Shown: positions 8,868 to 17,225, numbered from the stretch's first letter. The stretch is DNA of 64,000 nt from Alphaproteobacteria bacterium (GCA_027045875.1 JALUAG010000018.1:1-64000), one strand, 5' to 3'. The notes: a model not told the origin generated them from the letters alone. Made by a program: numbers and translations.

Positions 8868-8883
8868 TTAACATCCGATTAAC
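8868..8883 (-). promoter_or_regulatory. CtrA binding site (TTAA-N7-TTAAC) before the flagellar export operon
   Basis: TTAA (8868-8871), seven bases, then TTAAC (8879-8883) is a perfect full CtrA site, readable in both orientations. It is centred about 60 bases upstream of the FlhB-like start (8814), a position typical for CtrA-activated flagellar class II promoters. It also lies about 70 bases before moeB on the other strand, but flagellar genes are the likelier target. Confidence 0.75.
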
Positions 8884-8948
8884 GCTGACGTGCGGAGGCG
8901 GCCTGCCCCGTGCGCCGCGCGGGACCGGAAAAGGGGCGGCCGGCGGTC

Positions 8949-9746
8949 ATGAGCCTTTCCGAAACCGACATCGAGCGCTTCGCCCGGCAGATCGTGCTGC
9001 CCGAGATCGGCGGTGCCGGCCAGGCGAAGCTCCGGCGGGCCCGGGTGCTGGTGATCGGTGCCGGCGGCCTCGGTTCGCCGCTGCTGCTCTATCTGGCCGC
9101 CGCCGGCATCGGCCATCTCGGCCTCGTCGACGACGACCGGGTCGACGCGAGCAACCTGCACCGGCAGATCCTGTTCGATACCGCCGACGTGGGCCGGGCC
9201 AAGGTGGAGGCGGCGCGCGAACGGCTGCGCGCCCTCGCGCCCGATGTCGACATCCGCACCTTCCCCGAACGCCTGACGGCCGCCAACGCGGTGCGGCTCG
9301 TCGAAGGCTACGATCTGGTCGCCGACGGCAGCGACAATTTCGCCACCCGCAGTGCCGTCCACGCCGCCTGCCTCGCCGCCGGCATTCCCCTCGTGAGCGC
9401 CGCCGTCCAGGGCATGGACGGCCAGCTCACCACCTTCAAGGCCCATCTCGGTCCGCCCCACCCCTGCTTCGCCTGCCTGTTCCCCGAGGAACCCGCGGCC
9501 GGTGCCCTGCCGAGCTGCGCCCAGGGCGGGGTTCTGGGACCGGCGGCCGGGGTGATGGGTGCCCTGCAGGCGGTGGAGGTGATCAAGGAGCTCCTGGGCG
9601 GATTCGAATCGCTGTCCGGCTGGCTGCTGCTCTATGACGCACGCCGCAGCGCCTTCGAGCGCCTGCGGGTGCCGCGGCGGGCGGACTGCCCGCTGTGCGG
9701 GGAATACCCCGGTAGGGAGGCGGGGGCCGTCGCCGTACCCGGATGA
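8949..9746 (+). CDS. moeB: Molybdopterin-synthase adenylyltransferase (MoeB/ThiF/HesA family)
   Basis: A 265-residue E1-like enzyme that adenylates the C-terminal glycine of the small molybdopterin synthase subunit (or ThiS). The ATP-binding loop GAGGLGSPLLLYLAAAG, DDDRVDASNLHRQ and DGSDNFATR are present. Two CxxC pairs (CFAC and CPLC) form the structural zinc site. There is no rhodanese domain, so this is the short MoeB form. ATG 8949 matches the family start. No other molybdopterin genes are nearby, though a molybdenum hydroxylase subunit is at 33.5 kb. Confidence 0.9.
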   Translation: MSLSETDIERFARQIVLPEIGGAGQAKLRRARVLVIGAGGLGSPLLLYLAAAGIGHLGLVDDDRVDASNLHRQILFDTADVGRAKVEAARERLRALAPDVDIRTFPERLTAANAVRLVEGYDLVADGSDNFATRSAVHAACLAAGIPLVSAAVQGMDGQLTTFKAHLGPPHPCFACLFPEEPAAGALPSCAQGGVLGPAAGVMGALQAVEVIKELLGGFESLSGWLLLYDARRSAFERLRVPRRADCPLCGEYPGREAGAVAVPG

Positions 9747-9892
9747 AGGAGTCGGTCGCTTTCTGCACCCAGCATATTGCCAGTCCGAAGGCATATGCGC
9801 TAATGGCCTGCGCGCAAAGGAATTGTGCCGGAACGCCGGCTTCGGCCGGCAGGCCGCCGAACGCGCGCGGAGCGAGGTGCCGAGGAGGGTCG

Positions 9893-10309
9893 ATGACGGT
9901 CGATATCACCGACGAGTATCGCCCGAGCGAAGACGAGCCGTACATGAACCCGCGCCAGCGGGAGTACTTCCGGCGCAAGCTGTTGCGCTGGCGCGAGGAA
10001 ATCCTGCGCGGCTCGGGTCTCACCCTGCGCCAGCTCCAGGAGGAGACGGATCGCCCCGCCGATGCCACCGACTGGGCGTCGAGCGAGATGCAGCGCTATT
10101 TCGAACTGCGCACGCGCGATCGTGAACGCAAGCTGCTGAGCAAGATCGACGCCGCCCTCAAGCGCATCGAGGAAGGCACCTACGGCTATTGCGAGGAGAC
10201 CAACGAGCCGATCGGCATCCGTCGCCTCGAGGCGCGACCCATCGCCACCCTGAGCATCGAGGCGCAGGAGCGCCACGAGCGCCGCGAGAAGACCCACCGC
10301 AGCGACTGA
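9893..10309 (+). CDS. dksA: RNA polymerase-binding transcription factor DksA
   Basis: A 138-residue coiled-coil protein that enters the RNA polymerase secondary channel and, with ppGpp, controls stringent promoters. The helical hairpin carries the tip residues DATDWAS (the functional Asp-x-x-Asp-x-Ala region). The C-terminal zinc-finger region reads YGYCEETNEPIGIRRLEARP then ATLSIEAQERHERRE. Only one of the four classical cysteines remains. This degenerate finger is the normal state in alphaproteobacterial DksA, as I recall it. ATG 9893 has GAGGAGGG upstream. Confidence 0.93.
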   Translation: MTVDITDEYRPSEDEPYMNPRQREYFRRKLLRWREEILRGSGLTLRQLQEETDRPADATDWASSEMQRYFELRTRDRERKLLSKIDAALKRIEEGTYGYCEETNEPIGIRRLEARPIATLSIEAQERHERREKTHRSD

Positions 10310-10541
10310 CCGCCGCACCGTCGCGGACCTCGGCCCTCGACAGGCCGGCGGCCGGGCGGTCGATTCATGGGCTGACAGACCCGCACCCACCTATGTTACA
10401 AAAGGGCGGAGACGCCGAAGCCCGGGCGGTCCGGCGAGAGGGTCTTCTCGGGGTCGATCGGGTGCGGCGTGCGGAAACGGAAGGGCGGCGGCCGGCGGCC
10501 GTGGGCGCGGTGCCGGTCCGGCTTCGGAGGCGCGAGCGGCC

Positions 10542-11216
10542 ATGCAGATGCGGGAGGAGCATTACGCCATTCTCCGCCGGCACATGGTGGAGGTGGTGGA
10601 GATCTACACCGATCTCTCGGCGGCGGAGCTGGGCAAGAGCCGGCTCGACGCCCGGGTGCTCGAGGCGATGCAGCGGGTGCCGCGCCACCTCTTCGTACCG
10701 GATGTCCTGAAGCCCTTCGCCTACAACAACTCGCCGCTGCCGATCGGCTTCGACAAGACCATTTCCCAGCCCTTCATCGTCGCGGTGATGACCGATCTGC
10801 TGCAGATCGGCCCCGGCCACCGCGTGCTCGAGGTGGGGACCGGCCTCGGCTATCACGCGGCGGTGCTGGCCGAGCTCGCGGCCGAGGTGTTCACGGTCGA
10901 GATCATCGAGGAGCTGGCGGCGGCGGCGGAGGAAAGGCTGCGGGAGCTGGGCTACGGCAACATCACCATCCGCGTCGGCGACGGCTCCCTGGGCTGGCCC
11001 GAATATGCCCCCTTCGACCGCATCCTGGTGACCGCCGGTGCCGAGCTCGTCCCCGCCGCCCTCGTCGAGCAGCTCGCCCCGGGCGGTCGCATGGTGCTGC
11101 CGGCCGGCCTCGCCGACGAGCAGAAGCTGAGCCTGGTGGAGAAGGACAGGAGCGGTCGCAGCCGGGTGTCGGAGATCATGCCGGTGCGCTTCGGCGAGCT
11201 CGAGACCGTGCGCTGA
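10542..11216 (+). CDS. pcm: Protein-L-isoaspartate O-methyltransferase family protein
   Basis: A 224-residue SAM-dependent methyltransferase. The family repairs isoaspartyl residues in aged proteins. The N-terminal region has RVPRHLFVP and PLPIGFDKTISQPFIVAVM. This is followed by SAM motif I VLEVGTGLGYHAAVLA, then YAPFDRILVTAGAELVP and the C-terminal GGRMVLPAG. The ATG at 10542 gives the expected length. The upstream gap (10310-10541) shows no gene. It converges with dnaE2, with 43 bases between the stops. Confidence 0.92.
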   Translation: MQMREEHYAILRRHMVEVVEIYTDLSAAELGKSRLDARVLEAMQRVPRHLFVPDVLKPFAYNNSPLPIGFDKTISQPFIVAVMTDLLQIGPGHRVLEVGTGLGYHAAVLAELAAEVFTVEIIEELAAAAEERLRELGYGNITIRVGDGSLGWPEYAPFDRILVTAGAELVPAALVEQLAPGGRMVLPAGLADEQKLSLVEKDRSGRSRVSEIMPVRFGELETVR

Positions 11217-11259
11217 GGGCGGCGCGGACGGGCGCCCACCTCCCGCCCCGGTTCGCCCG

Positions 11260-14200
11260 TCACTTGAAGTTGCGCCCTTCCGGCAGCTTGCGGGCGATCG
11301 CCGCGGCGGCCGCCGGTTCGCTCCCGGCTCCCGCCTCGACCAGCCGGGCCAGCATCGGCGTCCAGTCGAACAGGCGTTCCGCCACCAGATGCAGCACCCT
11401 CCCTTCCCGCTGGATGCGGCCCCGCGCCGCCAGCAGGCGGGCGGCCATCAGCGCCGGCCGGAAGGCCTCGAACACCCGCGCCCAGACGACGAGGTTGGCG
11501 AACCCGGTCTCGTCCTCGAGGGTGAGGAAGACGACCCCCTTGGCGCTGCCCGGCCGCTGGCGGACGATCACCAGCCCGGCCGTCGTCACCCGTTCCCCCG
11601 GCGCCTTCTCCCGGAGCCCGCGGGCGGTGACCACGCCCCGGCGACGCAGGGAGGCGCGCAGCAGCGCCAGCGGATGGGCGCGCAGCGAGAGGCGCAGGCG
11701 CGCGTAGTCCTCCACCACCTCCTCGCCGGTCGAGGCCGCGGGCGGCCCCGAGCGGGGATCCCCGCCGCCTTCCGGGAGCGATGTGCCGGATCCGCCCTCC
11801 CGCCCCTGCTCGGCGTGATCGAACAGCGGCAGCGGCACCTCGGCCAGCCCCCGTACCGCCCACAGCGCCCGGCGGCGATCGAGCCCCAGGGAGGCGAAGG
11901 CGTCCGCCTCGGCCAGGCGTTCGAGCGCGGCCCGGGAGAGCCCGCTCCGCCGGTACAGATCGGCGACATCGCGCCAGGGACGGGTGCGGGCCGCCACCAG
12001 CCGGCGCGCGTCCTCCTCGGCAAATCCCTTGACCATGCGGAAACCGAGGCGGACCGCCGTCCTGAGCGGTCCCCGACGGCAGGGCAGCGGTTCCAGCGTG
12101 CACTCCCAGAGGCTGTGGGAAACGTCCACCGGGCGGACCTCGACCCCGTGCTCGCGGGCGTCCCGGACGAGCTGGGCGGGGGCGTAGAAGCCCATCGGCT
12201 GGGCGTCGAGGATGGCGGCGCAGAAGACGTCCGGCCAGTGGCACTTGAGCCAGGCCGAGACGTAGACGAGATGGGCGAAGCTGGCGGCGTGGCTTTCCGG
12301 GAAGCCGTAGTAGCCGAAGCCCTCGATCTGGCGGAAGCAGCGCTCGGCGAACTCCCGGTCGTAGCCGCGGGCCGTCATGCCCTCGAGAAAGCGGGTCCGG
12401 TAGCGGTCGAGAGCGCCCCGGCGCCGGAAGGCGGCCATGGCGCGGCGGAGGCCGTCCGCCTCGGCGGCGGTGAAGCCGGCGGCCACCATGGCGATCTTCA
12501 TCGCCTGTTCCTGGAAGAGCGGGACCCCGAGCGTCCGGCCGAGCACCGCCTCGAGCTCCTTCGAGGGGCAGCTCACCGGCTCCTCGCCGTTGCGGCGGCG
12601 GAGATAGGGGTGCACCATGTCGCCCTGGATGGGACCGGGGCGGACGATCGCCACCTCGATCACCAGATCGTAGAAGCAGCGGGGCCGCAGCCGCGGCAGC
12701 ATCGACATCTGCGCCCGGCTCTCCACCTGGAAGACGCCGATCGCGTCGCCCTCGCAGAGCATGGCGTAGACCGCCGGATCCTCGGCCGGCACCCGCGCCA
12801 GATCCATGGCGATGCCGTAATGCCGCTCCAGAAGGTCGAAGGCACGGCGGATGCAGGAGAGCATGCCGAGGGCGAGGATGTCGATCTTGAGCATGCCGAG
12901 GGCCTCGAGATCGTCCTTGTCCCACTCGACCACGGTGCGCCCCTCCATGGCCGCGTTCTCGATCGGCACCAGCTCGTGGAGGGGGCTCCGGGCGATCACG
13001 AAGCCGCCCACGTGCTGGGAGAGATGGCGCGGGAAATCGAGCAGCTCGGCGGCCAGTTCGAGAGTGGTGCGCAGCCGCCGGTCGCCGGGATCGAGCCCGA
13101 CCTCGCGCAGCCGGGCGGCATCCAGCGGGCGCCGCTCGACCCCCCAGACGGTGCGGGACAGGGCGTCGAGGGTGTCGGTGGAAAGCCCCATCGCCTTGCC
13201 GACATCCCGCAGGGCGCTGCGCGTGCGGTAGCGGATCACCGTGGCCGCCAGCGCCGCATGGTCGCGGCCGTAGGTCTCGTAGATGTGCCGGATCACCTCC
13301 TCGCGCCGCTCGTGCTCGAAATCGACGTCGATGTCCGGCGGCTCGCCGCGTTCGGCGGAAACGAAGCGCTCGAACAGGAGATCCATGCGGGCGGGATCGA
13401 CACTGGTGATGCCGAGCACGAAGCAGACCGCGGAGTTGGCCGCCGACCCCCGCCCCTGACAGAGGATGCCGCGGGATCTCGCGAAGCGCACGATGTCGTG
13501 GACGGTCAGGAAATAGGGGGCGTAGCCGAGCTCGGCGATCAGCGCGAGCTCGTGGCGGATCTGGGCTTCCACCTTGGGCGGGATTCCCCCGCCGTAGCGC
13601 TCGCGGATCCCCTCGCGGACCCGGTGCTCGAGCTCCTCCTGGGGCGTGCGTCCCCGCTCCCCGGTCCGGACCGGATAGTCGTAGGCGAGCTGGTCGAGGG
13701 AGAAGCGGCAGCGCTCCAGGATCTCCGGACCGGCGGCGAGGGCCTCGGGATAGCCGGCGAACAGCCGGGCCATCTCCGCCGGGGTCTTGAGATGGCGTTC
13801 GGCATGGGCGAACAGGCGCCCGCCCGCCTCGTCGATGGTGCAGTGCTCGCGGATGCAGGTCAGGACGTCCTGCAGCCGCCGCCGTTCGGGACGGTGGTAG
13901 TGGACGTCGTTGGTGGCGAGCAGAGGGACCCGGACCTCGGCGGCGATCCCGGCGAGATGCTCGATGCGCGCGGCGTCGTCGCCGCGGTAGAGATGGTGGA
14001 CGACCAGCCACAGCCGGCCCCGCCAGCGGCGGGCGAGATCGCGGAGCCGTTCCCGGAAGACGGCCTCGGGCCCGTCGGGCGGCAGGATCGCGAAGAGCTG
14101 GCCCTCGTCGTGGGCCAGTACGTCGGCGAGGCGCAGCCGGCACCGCCCCTTGGGGGCCCGCCGCTTGCCCAGGGTCAGCAGGGTCGAGAGACGGGCGTAG

Positions 14201-14454
14201 GCGGCGCGATCCGCCGGCCAGCAGAGGAGCGAGGGGGCATCCTCGAGATCGAGCCGCACCCCGGGCAGGAAACGGACACCGAGCTCCTTCGCCTTCACAT
14301 GGGCACGGACCAGACCGGCGAAGCTGTTGCGGTCGGTGAGGGCGATGCCGGCGAGGCCGAGGGCGTGAGCCTGCTCCACCAGCTCCTCGGGATGCGAGGC
14401 GCCGCGCAGGAAGGAGAAATTGGAGGTCACCTGGAGCTCGGCGTAGGACGACAT
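11260..14454 (-). CDS. dnaE2: Error-prone DNA polymerase DnaE2
   Basis: A 1064-residue C-family polymerase used for SOS mutagenesis and lesion bypass. The N-terminal PHP domain starts with MSSYAELQVTSNFSFLRGAS, typical of DnaE2 rather than the replicative DnaE1. The palm carries the catalytic PDIDVDFEHERREEV. The C-terminal OB region (RVTTAGLVIVRQRPGSAKG, FLTLEDETGFANLVVW) is present and the long DnaE1 tail is absent. It starts six bases after the imuB stop. Together with imuA and imuB it forms the classical mutasome operon, transcribed from LexA-controlled sequence near 16.7 kb. Confidence 0.96.
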   Translation of the reverse strand: MSSYAELQVTSNFSFLRGASHPEELVEQAHALGLAGIALTDRNSFAGLVRAHVKAKELGVRFLPGVRLDLEDAPSLLCWPADRAAYARLSTLLTLGKRRAPKGRCRLRLADVLAHDEGQLFAILPPDGPEAVFRERLRDLARRWRGRLWLVVHHLYRGDDAARIEHLAGIAAEVRVPLLATNDVHYHRPERRRLQDVLTCIREHCTIDEAGGRLFAHAERHLKTPAEMARLFAGYPEALAAGPEILERCRFSLDQLAYDYPVRTGERGRTPQEELEHRVREGIRERYGGGIPPKVEAQIRHELALIAELGYAPYFLTVHDIVRFARSRGILCQGRGSAANSAVCFVLGITSVDPARMDLLFERFVSAERGEPPDIDVDFEHERREEVIRHIYETYGRDHAALAATVIRYRTRSALRDVGKAMGLSTDTLDALSRTVWGVERRPLDAARLREVGLDPGDRRLRTTLELAAELLDFPRHLSQHVGGFVIARSPLHELVPIENAAMEGRTVVEWDKDDLEALGMLKIDILALGMLSCIRRAFDLLERHYGIAMDLARVPAEDPAVYAMLCEGDAIGVFQVESRAQMSMLPRLRPRCFYDLVIEVAIVRPGPIQGDMVHPYLRRRNGEEPVSCPSKELEAVLGRTLGVPLFQEQAMKIAMVAAGFTAAEADGLRRAMAAFRRRGALDRYRTRFLEGMTARGYDREFAERCFRQIEGFGYYGFPESHAASFAHLVYVSAWLKCHWPDVFCAAILDAQPMGFYAPAQLVRDAREHGVEVRPVDVSHSLWECTLEPLPCRRGPLRTAVRLGFRMVKGFAEEDARRLVAARTRPWRDVADLYRRSGLSRAALERLAEADAFASLGLDRRRALWAVRGLAEVPLPLFDHAEQGREGGSGTSLPEGGGDPRSGPPAASTGEEVVEDYARLRLSLRAHPLALLRASLRRRGVVTARGLREKAPGERVTTAGLVIVRQRPGSAKGVVFLTLEDETGFANLVVWARVFEAFRPALMAARLLAARGRIQREGRVLHLVAERLFDWTPMLARLVEAGAGSEPAAAAAIARKLPEGRNFK

Positions 14455-14460
14455 GGCGGC

Positions 14461-15984
14461 TCAGTCGAAGCTGCCGTGCAGTTTCCAGCGGGGCGGAAGG
14501 GGATCGCCGTAGGCGCCCTCGCGGAATACCCAGAGCGTCCCCCCCTCGGCGGTGACGACCCGGTAGTAGTCGCGCAGTGGCGCCTCCGCCCCCTCGGGAC
14601 GCCACCACTCCGGCAGGATGCGCTCGGGTCCCTCGGCCCGGCGGAGGCGGAGCGGCCTTCCCCCGAGCTCGAGGAGACGGGGCGGTCCGTCCGGTACCGC
14701 AGCCACCGCCCCCACCGGCCGCGGCCGCGCGAGGAGGCGCAGGGGACGCGGTCCGGGGGCGAGCCAGCGCCCCGCCGCCGGTTCCCCGCCGCCCGGGACC
14801 ATCCGCACCGCCCGTTCGGGAAGATGGCTTTCCACCGGCTCGGGACGGAGCACCCGCCCTCGACCGAGGCGCTGGCTCAGGACCTCCACCAGCCGTCCGA
14901 AGGCGCCCTCCGTCTCCGCCGATGCGAGGCTCGCCTGCCTCGGGGCGAGGGGTTCGGTGCGGGTGGCCTCGAGCAGCATCAGCTCGCAGCCGAAGCCGGG
15001 ATCGGGCCGCTCCCGCTCGAAGCGCAGCCGGAAGAGGCGGAGGAGATCCCCGGGCTCCCGCAGCGGCCGGCCGGTCCGCAGCAGGATCTCGCGGGCCGCC
15101 CCGTCGAGACGGAGCAGCCGCAGCCGGAGTTCGCGCGCTCCCCGCTCGGCCCGCTCCAGCCGCCGGTGGAGATCGCCCAGCAGCCGCCCGAGGGCGGCCT
15201 CGAGGGCGCGCCGTCGCGTCACCGGCTCGGCGAACAGGAGGCGGGCGGCGAAGGTCTCCGGTTCCGGCAGGGGCACGAAGGGGGCCTCCCCCGCACCCAG
15301 CAGGGCATCCAGCCGCCGCACCGGCTCCTCGCCGAAGCGCAGGAGAAGGGAGGCACGCGGCAGCCGGGCGAGCTCGCCGATCCGGCGGAAGCCCAGCCGT
15401 TCCAGCCGCCGCCGCGGTTCGGGGGAAAGACGCAGGGCGGCGACCGGCAGGGCCTCGAGCGCGGCACGGGCGGACGGTCCCGCGAGGATCCCGCCGCCAC
15501 CGAAGCGCGCCCAGGCCCAGGCCGCGAGCGCCCCCTCGGCGATGGCGGGAACGGCGGTGTAGCCGAGCCCGGCGAGGCGGCGGCGGAGATCCTCCAGAAG
15601 CCGCGCCTCGCCGCCGAAGAGATGGGCGCATCCGGTGATGTCGAGGCGGATGCCGTCCTCGCCGTCGACCGCCACCCGCGGAGCGTAGCGGCGGCACCAG
15701 TGGGCGAGGGCCTCGAGGGCGGCAGCATCGGCCTCCGGCTCGGCGGGCCGGCAGCACAGCTCCGGCAGGATCGCCCGGGCGTCGGCGAGCCCCATGCCGG
15801 GCCGGATTCCCAGCCGCCGGGCCGTCGCGTCGACGGTCCGGATCCGTTCGCCGTTCTTCCCGGTCGCGGTCAGGGCCAGCGGCAGGCCAGCGGCGGGCAG
15901 GGCCTCACCCCGCCGCCGCGCGGCCCGCCGCATCCGTTCGATCGCGAAGGCCGGCAGCCAGAGCGAAAGACAGCGTCCGCCCAT
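14461..15984 (-). CDS. imuB: ImuB, catalytically inactive Y-family polymerase-like protein
   Basis: A 507-residue DinB/UmuC-like protein that links DnaE2 to the sliding clamp. The usual first catalytic motif is replaced by CLSLWLPAFAIERM, so the acidic residues are missing, as in other ImuB proteins. Fold markers remain: GMGLADARAILPEL, RYAPRVAVDGEDGIRLDITG with LFGGE, and RLGFRRIGELARLPR. The ATG at 15982-15984 lies inside imuA, an 80-base overlap. The C-terminal third is arginine- and leucine-rich and would carry the partner-binding region. Confidence 0.93.
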   Translation of the reverse strand: MGGRCLSLWLPAFAIERMRRAARRRGEALPAAGLPLALTATGKNGERIRTVDATARRLGIRPGMGLADARAILPELCCRPAEPEADAAALEALAHWCRRYAPRVAVDGEDGIRLDITGCAHLFGGEARLLEDLRRRLAGLGYTAVPAIAEGALAAWAWARFGGGGILAGPSARAALEALPVAALRLSPEPRRRLERLGFRRIGELARLPRASLLLRFGEEPVRRLDALLGAGEAPFVPLPEPETFAARLLFAEPVTRRRALEAALGRLLGDLHRRLERAERGARELRLRLLRLDGAAREILLRTGRPLREPGDLLRLFRLRFERERPDPGFGCELMLLEATRTEPLAPRQASLASAETEGAFGRLVEVLSQRLGRGRVLRPEPVESHLPERAVRMVPGGGEPAAGRWLAPGPRPLRLLARPRPVGAVAAVPDGPPRLLELGGRPLRLRRAEGPERILPEWWRPEGAEAPLRDYYRVVTAEGGTLWVFREGAYGDPLPPRWKLHGSFD

Positions 15985-16657
15985 CCCATGCCACCACGCC
16001 GTTCCAGGGGCCCCCGCCCCGTACCCGCCACAGATCGACCAGAAAGGCCCGTTTCCCGGGCAGGAAGAAGGGATCCACCCGCAACCGGGTCGCCGCCGCG
16101 AGGGGAGCCGGATCGGGCATCCCGGTGCCGAGCAGGAGGCCGAGGCCGCCGCCCCGTTCGGCGGCGAGCTGCAGGCGCCGGCTGGCCCGCAGATCGACCC
16201 CCTCGCCTTCGCCCAGCACACAGGCCACCGCCGGACAGCGCAGGGCCTCCTCCATCGCCCAGAGCAGCGACCGCCGATCCGGGCAGCGGACCAGGAGCAG
16301 CCGCCGGTGATCGAGCCCCAGCGCGGCGAGACCGGGGGGATAGGGATCACCCCGCTCCCGCGCCCGTGCATCCAGCGTGCACCAGACGCACCGCCCGCCT
16401 CCGGCGAGAGCGCGGGCGGCCAGGGCGACGGCGAAGCCGGTCGCCGCCGGTCCCGCCACCTCGTGCAGGGCATGGCGGGCGAGCCCGCCCCGCGGCAGGC
16501 GCTCGTCGAGGGGCGCACAGCCGGTGCGCAGGGGCTCCTCGGCGAAAGCCGCCCGGCTTCCGTCCCGGATGGCGATCTCCCGCCGCAGCCGGACGAGGGT
16601 TTCCCGGTCCGGCCCGCGGCGGACCGGATCCTGCCGTCGACCGTCCGTCCCGACCAT
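15905..16657 (-). CDS. imuA: ImuA, RecA/SulA-like SOS mutagenesis accessory protein
   Basis: A 250-residue protein of the RecA-like ImuA family. TGCAPLDERLPRGGLARHALHE is followed by AGPAATGFAVALAARALAGG, then CVWCTLDARARERGDPYPPG and LAALGLDHRRLLLVRCPDRR. The last 27 codons overlap imuB. The frame opens with GTG (16658-16660) then ATG (16655-16657); I use the ATG. Little Shine-Dalgarno sequence exists because a LexA box lies only a few bases upstream, so the start could be read from a nearly leaderless mRNA. Two LexA boxes precede the gene. Confidence 0.9.
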   Translation of the reverse strand: MVGTDGRRQDPVRRGPDRETLVRLRREIAIRDGSRAAFAEEPLRTGCAPLDERLPRGGLARHALHEVAGPAATGFAVALAARALAGGGRCVWCTLDARARERGDPYPPGLAALGLDHRRLLLVRCPDRRSLLWAMEEALRCPAVACVLGEGEGVDLRASRRLQLAAERGGGLGLLLGTGMPDPAPLAAATRLRVDPFFLPGKRAFLVDLWRVRGGGPWNGVVAWDGRTLSFALAAGLRDRTDAAGRAAAG

Positions 16658-16664
16658 CACTCGC

Positions 16665-16679
16665 GTTCCCGTTTCGTTC
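16665..16679. promoter_or_regulatory. LexA (SOS) box GTTC-N7-GTTC, proximal to imuA
   Basis: GTTC (16665-16668), seven bases, GTTC (16676-16679) is an exact match to the alphaproteobacterial LexA operator. It lies five to eight bases before the imuA start codons, so bound LexA would block the promoter or the transcription start of imuA-imuB-dnaE2. Confidence 0.85.
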
Positions 16680-16729
16680 TTCTACGGGAACGCGTTTTAG
16701 CCGGGCGGATTGTCGCCGGTCAAGTCGAT

Positions 16730-16744
16730 GTTCTCTCTATGTTC
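16730..16744. promoter_or_regulatory. Second LexA box GTTC-N7-GTTC
   Basis: GTTC (16730-16733), seven bases, GTTC (16741-16744) is a second exact alphaproteobacterial LexA operator. It lies 65 bases from the first (start to start), about six helical turns. It sits between the 43-codon gene at 16796-16927 and imuA, so it could serve a promoter further upstream or cooperate with the first box. Confidence 0.75.
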
Positions 16745-16795
16745 GAAAGAGGCCGGAGCCGATCCTCCCGGGGCTTCGCCGACCGTCGTCCCGTC

Positions 16796-16927
16796 TCACC
16801 AGACCACGAAGAGCACCGCGGCCAGGCCGCCCCAGAAGAGCATGCTGATCTGCACCCCCCGATAGATTCCGAGCATCGGGTTGGCCTTCGGTCGATCCCG
16901 CTCGAACGTCCTGCGATGTACCGCCAT
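16796..16927 (-). CDS. 43-residue single-pass membrane protein, unknown function
   Basis: A short gene beginning at ATG 16925-16927. The product has a basic N-terminus (MAVHRRTFERDRPKANPM) and one strong membrane helix (GVQISMLFWGGLAAVLFVVW) that runs to the stop TGA (16796-16798). GGGGAG precedes the start at short spacing. The sharp basic/hydrophobic split is what a genuine small membrane protein looks like and is not expected by chance in this GC-rich DNA. It precedes the LexA-controlled imuA operon on the same strand and is divergent from metZ. I do not recognise the family. Confidence 0.6.
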   Translation of the reverse strand: MAVHRRTFERDRPKANPMLGIYRGVQISMLFWGGLAAVLFVVW

Positions 16928-17118
16928 CTTCTCCCCGCCCGCGGTCCCCCGACCCCGATAGATGGCGTTTCGTCCTCGCGTCCCGCGGCGGCGCCCTTCG
17001 ATACGGACGCACTTCGATTTCTACTTATCATCCGCGAAACGGTTGCACCCGTCAACCATTCCCGAGGCCTCCGGCCTCGCCCCTTGACCGTCCCCGCCCC
17101 CTGCGCCTATGCAGCCTC

Positions 17119-17181
17119 CCACGTGGTGATTTGCGCCGGCCGGCTTGCGGACCACGGAAAACATGCCGCTAAAAGGCCGGG
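17119..17181 (+). ncRNA. SAM-II riboswitch (metA-type) controlling metZ
   Basis: The conserved SAM-II strings are present in order: CGTGGTGATTTG (17122-17133), GGCTTGC (17142-17148), ACCACG (17151-17156), and CCGCTAAAAGG (17166-17176). P1 is CGTGGT (17122-17127) with ACCACG. The pseudoknot helix P2 pairs CCGGCC (17136-17141) with GGCCGG (17175-17180). SAM-II elements bind S-adenosylmethionine and repress methionine synthesis genes in alphaproteobacteria. metZ starts 66 bases downstream. Confidence 0.9.
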
Positions 17182-17185
17182 ACAG

Positions 17186-17225
17186 CGAGCGCCCCGGCCG
17201 TCTCCGGCCGGGGCGCTCGGTGTTT
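17186..17225 (+). terminator. Attenuator hairpin between the SAM-II riboswitch and metZ
   Basis: A perfect 15-bp GC stem, CGAGCGCCCCGGCCG (17186-17200) with 17205-17219 and a TCTC loop, is followed by GTGTTT. It resembles an intrinsic terminator with a weak T tract. GGCCGGG of the riboswitch 3' strand (17175-17181) is exactly complementary to CCCGGCC (17193-17199) inside the left arm, so an antiterminator can form when SAM is absent. Confidence 0.65.

Noticed and set aside
11389-16848. An 1819-codon plus-strand open frame
   Set aside because: It lies opposite dnaE2, imuB and imuA and reads as repetitive low-complexity sequence; stop codons are simply rare in GC-rich DNA.
16720-17055. Two other minus-strand frames of about 90-110 codons between imuA and metZ
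   Set aside because: They are Ser/Arg/Gly-rich without a membrane or domain pattern. The third frame here gives the much more convincing 43-residue membrane protein.
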